Source: Clostridia bacterium
GTDB taxonomy: Bacteria; Bacillota; Clostridia; Oscillospirales; CAG-272
DNA length: 59,001 nucleotides
Assembly (NCBI GenBank): GCA_017540175.1
Contig: JAFYBN010000009.1
Coordinates: 1-59,001 of the forward strand
Reading direction: 5' to 3'
Below the pieces are notes generated by a model. It worked only from the letters and a program-made list of their open reading frames with translations. It did not search any database and was not told the DNA's origin. Numbering within the stretch: the stretch's first letter is position 1; every line of letters starts with the position of its first letter. Below are positions 58,664 through 59,001 of the stretch, piece after piece. Position numbers and translations under genes: made by a program.

Positions 58664-58792
58664 TCACGGACGCTGTTCTTGCCCTCCGCGCTCCCGGCTC
58701 CGGTCCCCTGCCGCCGTCACGCACAGGCACATGACGAAGACCCCCGCCGCGCCGCCGACGAACATTCCCGCAAGAAAGATGACCCAGCCCAT
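58664..58792 (-). CDS. 42-residue single-helix membrane protein (DUF3789-like)
   Basis: The small frame on the minus strand begins MGWVIFLAGMFVGGAAGVFVM and continues with CLCV and a charged tail ending QEQRP. ACGGAGGAG ends four bases before the ATG, an excellent ribosome binding site. One helix with the Gly-rich GMFVGG pattern and a following Met-Cys is typical of the DUF3789 small proteins. Function unknown. It is too short for ordinary ORF calling. Confidence 0.7.
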   Translation of the reverse strand: MGWVIFLAGMFVGGAAGVFVMCLCVTAAGDRSRERGGQEQRP

Positions 58793-58856
58793 TTTCTCCT
58801 CCGTTTTTTAGAGTATCGGACAAAACGGACGTGATTATTCATTTTGAGAAAAAACA

Positions 58857-59001
58857 GGGAGCTGTCGCATTAACTCCCAAACCATGGAGAAATGCGACAG
58901 CCCGCTTGCTTTTCAGATCTGACAGCCGTACTTTTTCTCCTTTATCAGAGGAGCCGGTTCAGCAAGCTGAACCCAAAAGTACCAAAAAGAGGAACTCTTT
59001 C
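58857..59001 (-). mobile_element. MITE-like repeat, copy B, cut off by the window end
   Basis: The reverse complement matches copy A (42678-42912): GAGTTCCTCTTTTTGG, GATAAAGGAGAAAAAG, TCTGAAAAGC, GCGGGCTGT and the terminal TGCGACAGC are shared, while the middle differs. The element enters from the right edge; its other end is outside the window. Confidence 0.75.

Overview
The window reads as chromosome from an uncultured, G+C-rich member of the Clostridia (Firmicutes/Bacillota). The evidence is a tryptophan T-box leader, a lysine riboswitch, an ECF transporter operon, type III glutamine synthetase, a reverse rubrerythrin, a FeoA-FeoB fusion with its Cys-rich partner, the rimP-nusA-rnpM-L7Ae-infB operon, TTGACA-N17-TATAAT promoters before most genes, and GGAGG ribosome binding sites. 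I see no rRNA, tRNA, CRISPR array, phage module or transposase. Species-level placement is not possible from reading alone.

Layout. 1-570: non-coding region with stacked inverted repeats. 0.6-6.7 kb: an orphan sugar-type solute-binding lipoprotein, an acetylesterase-like enzyme, a three-gene ExbB/ExbD-like membrane cassette, a small Cys protein and a GH51 arabinofuranosidase. 7-12.8 kb: a UroD-superfamily gene broken by an in-frame TAG, FeoAB, the FeoB-associated Cys-rich protein, a second UroD-like gene and a metallo-beta-lactamase-fold protein. 12.8-16.9 kb: MATE exporter, lipoprotein, cysteine desulfurase, HAD phosphatase. 17-22.4 kb: translation/transcription operon ending at infB, convergent with asnS (22.5-23.9 kb). 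24-27.4 kb: Trp T-box plus a complete ECF transporter. 27.7-37.2 kb: three-repeat lipoprotein, reverse rubrerythrin, membrane M28 peptidase, Gfo/Idh/MocA oxidoreductase, cinA, glnN, M23 peptidase. 37.6-46.8 kb: GHL10-amidase fusion, NhaC-type antiporter, a MITE-like repeat, a TetM-like GTPase, a second orphan binding protein. 47.4-51.4 kb: potABCD. 51.5-58.8 kb: Cthe_2159-like carbohydrate-binding protein, GH78 rhamnosidase, a lysine-riboswitch-controlled NhaC-family transporter and a 42-residue membrane protein. The window ends inside a second, inverted copy of the MITE-like repeat.

How the genes work together. Two amino-acid uptake routes are wired to RNA sensors: the ECF operon to uncharged tRNA-Trp (UGG specifier) and the NhaC-family gene to lysine. 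Polyamine uptake (potABCD) has its own long leader. The glycosidases GH51 and GH78, the esterase, the pectin-binder-like protein and the two orphan binding lipoproteins suggest a life on plant cell-wall or pectic sugars. Feo genes, reverse rubrerythrin and cysteine desulfurase fit an anaerobe handling iron and sulfur.

The strongest candidates for undescribed biology are the ExbB/ExbD/ExbD-like cassette (3.2-4.8 kb) in an apparently single-membrane lineage, the asymmetric ATPase pair of the tryptophan ECF transporter, the extra extracytoplasmic domain on the lysine-regulated transporter, and the structured dispersed repeats.
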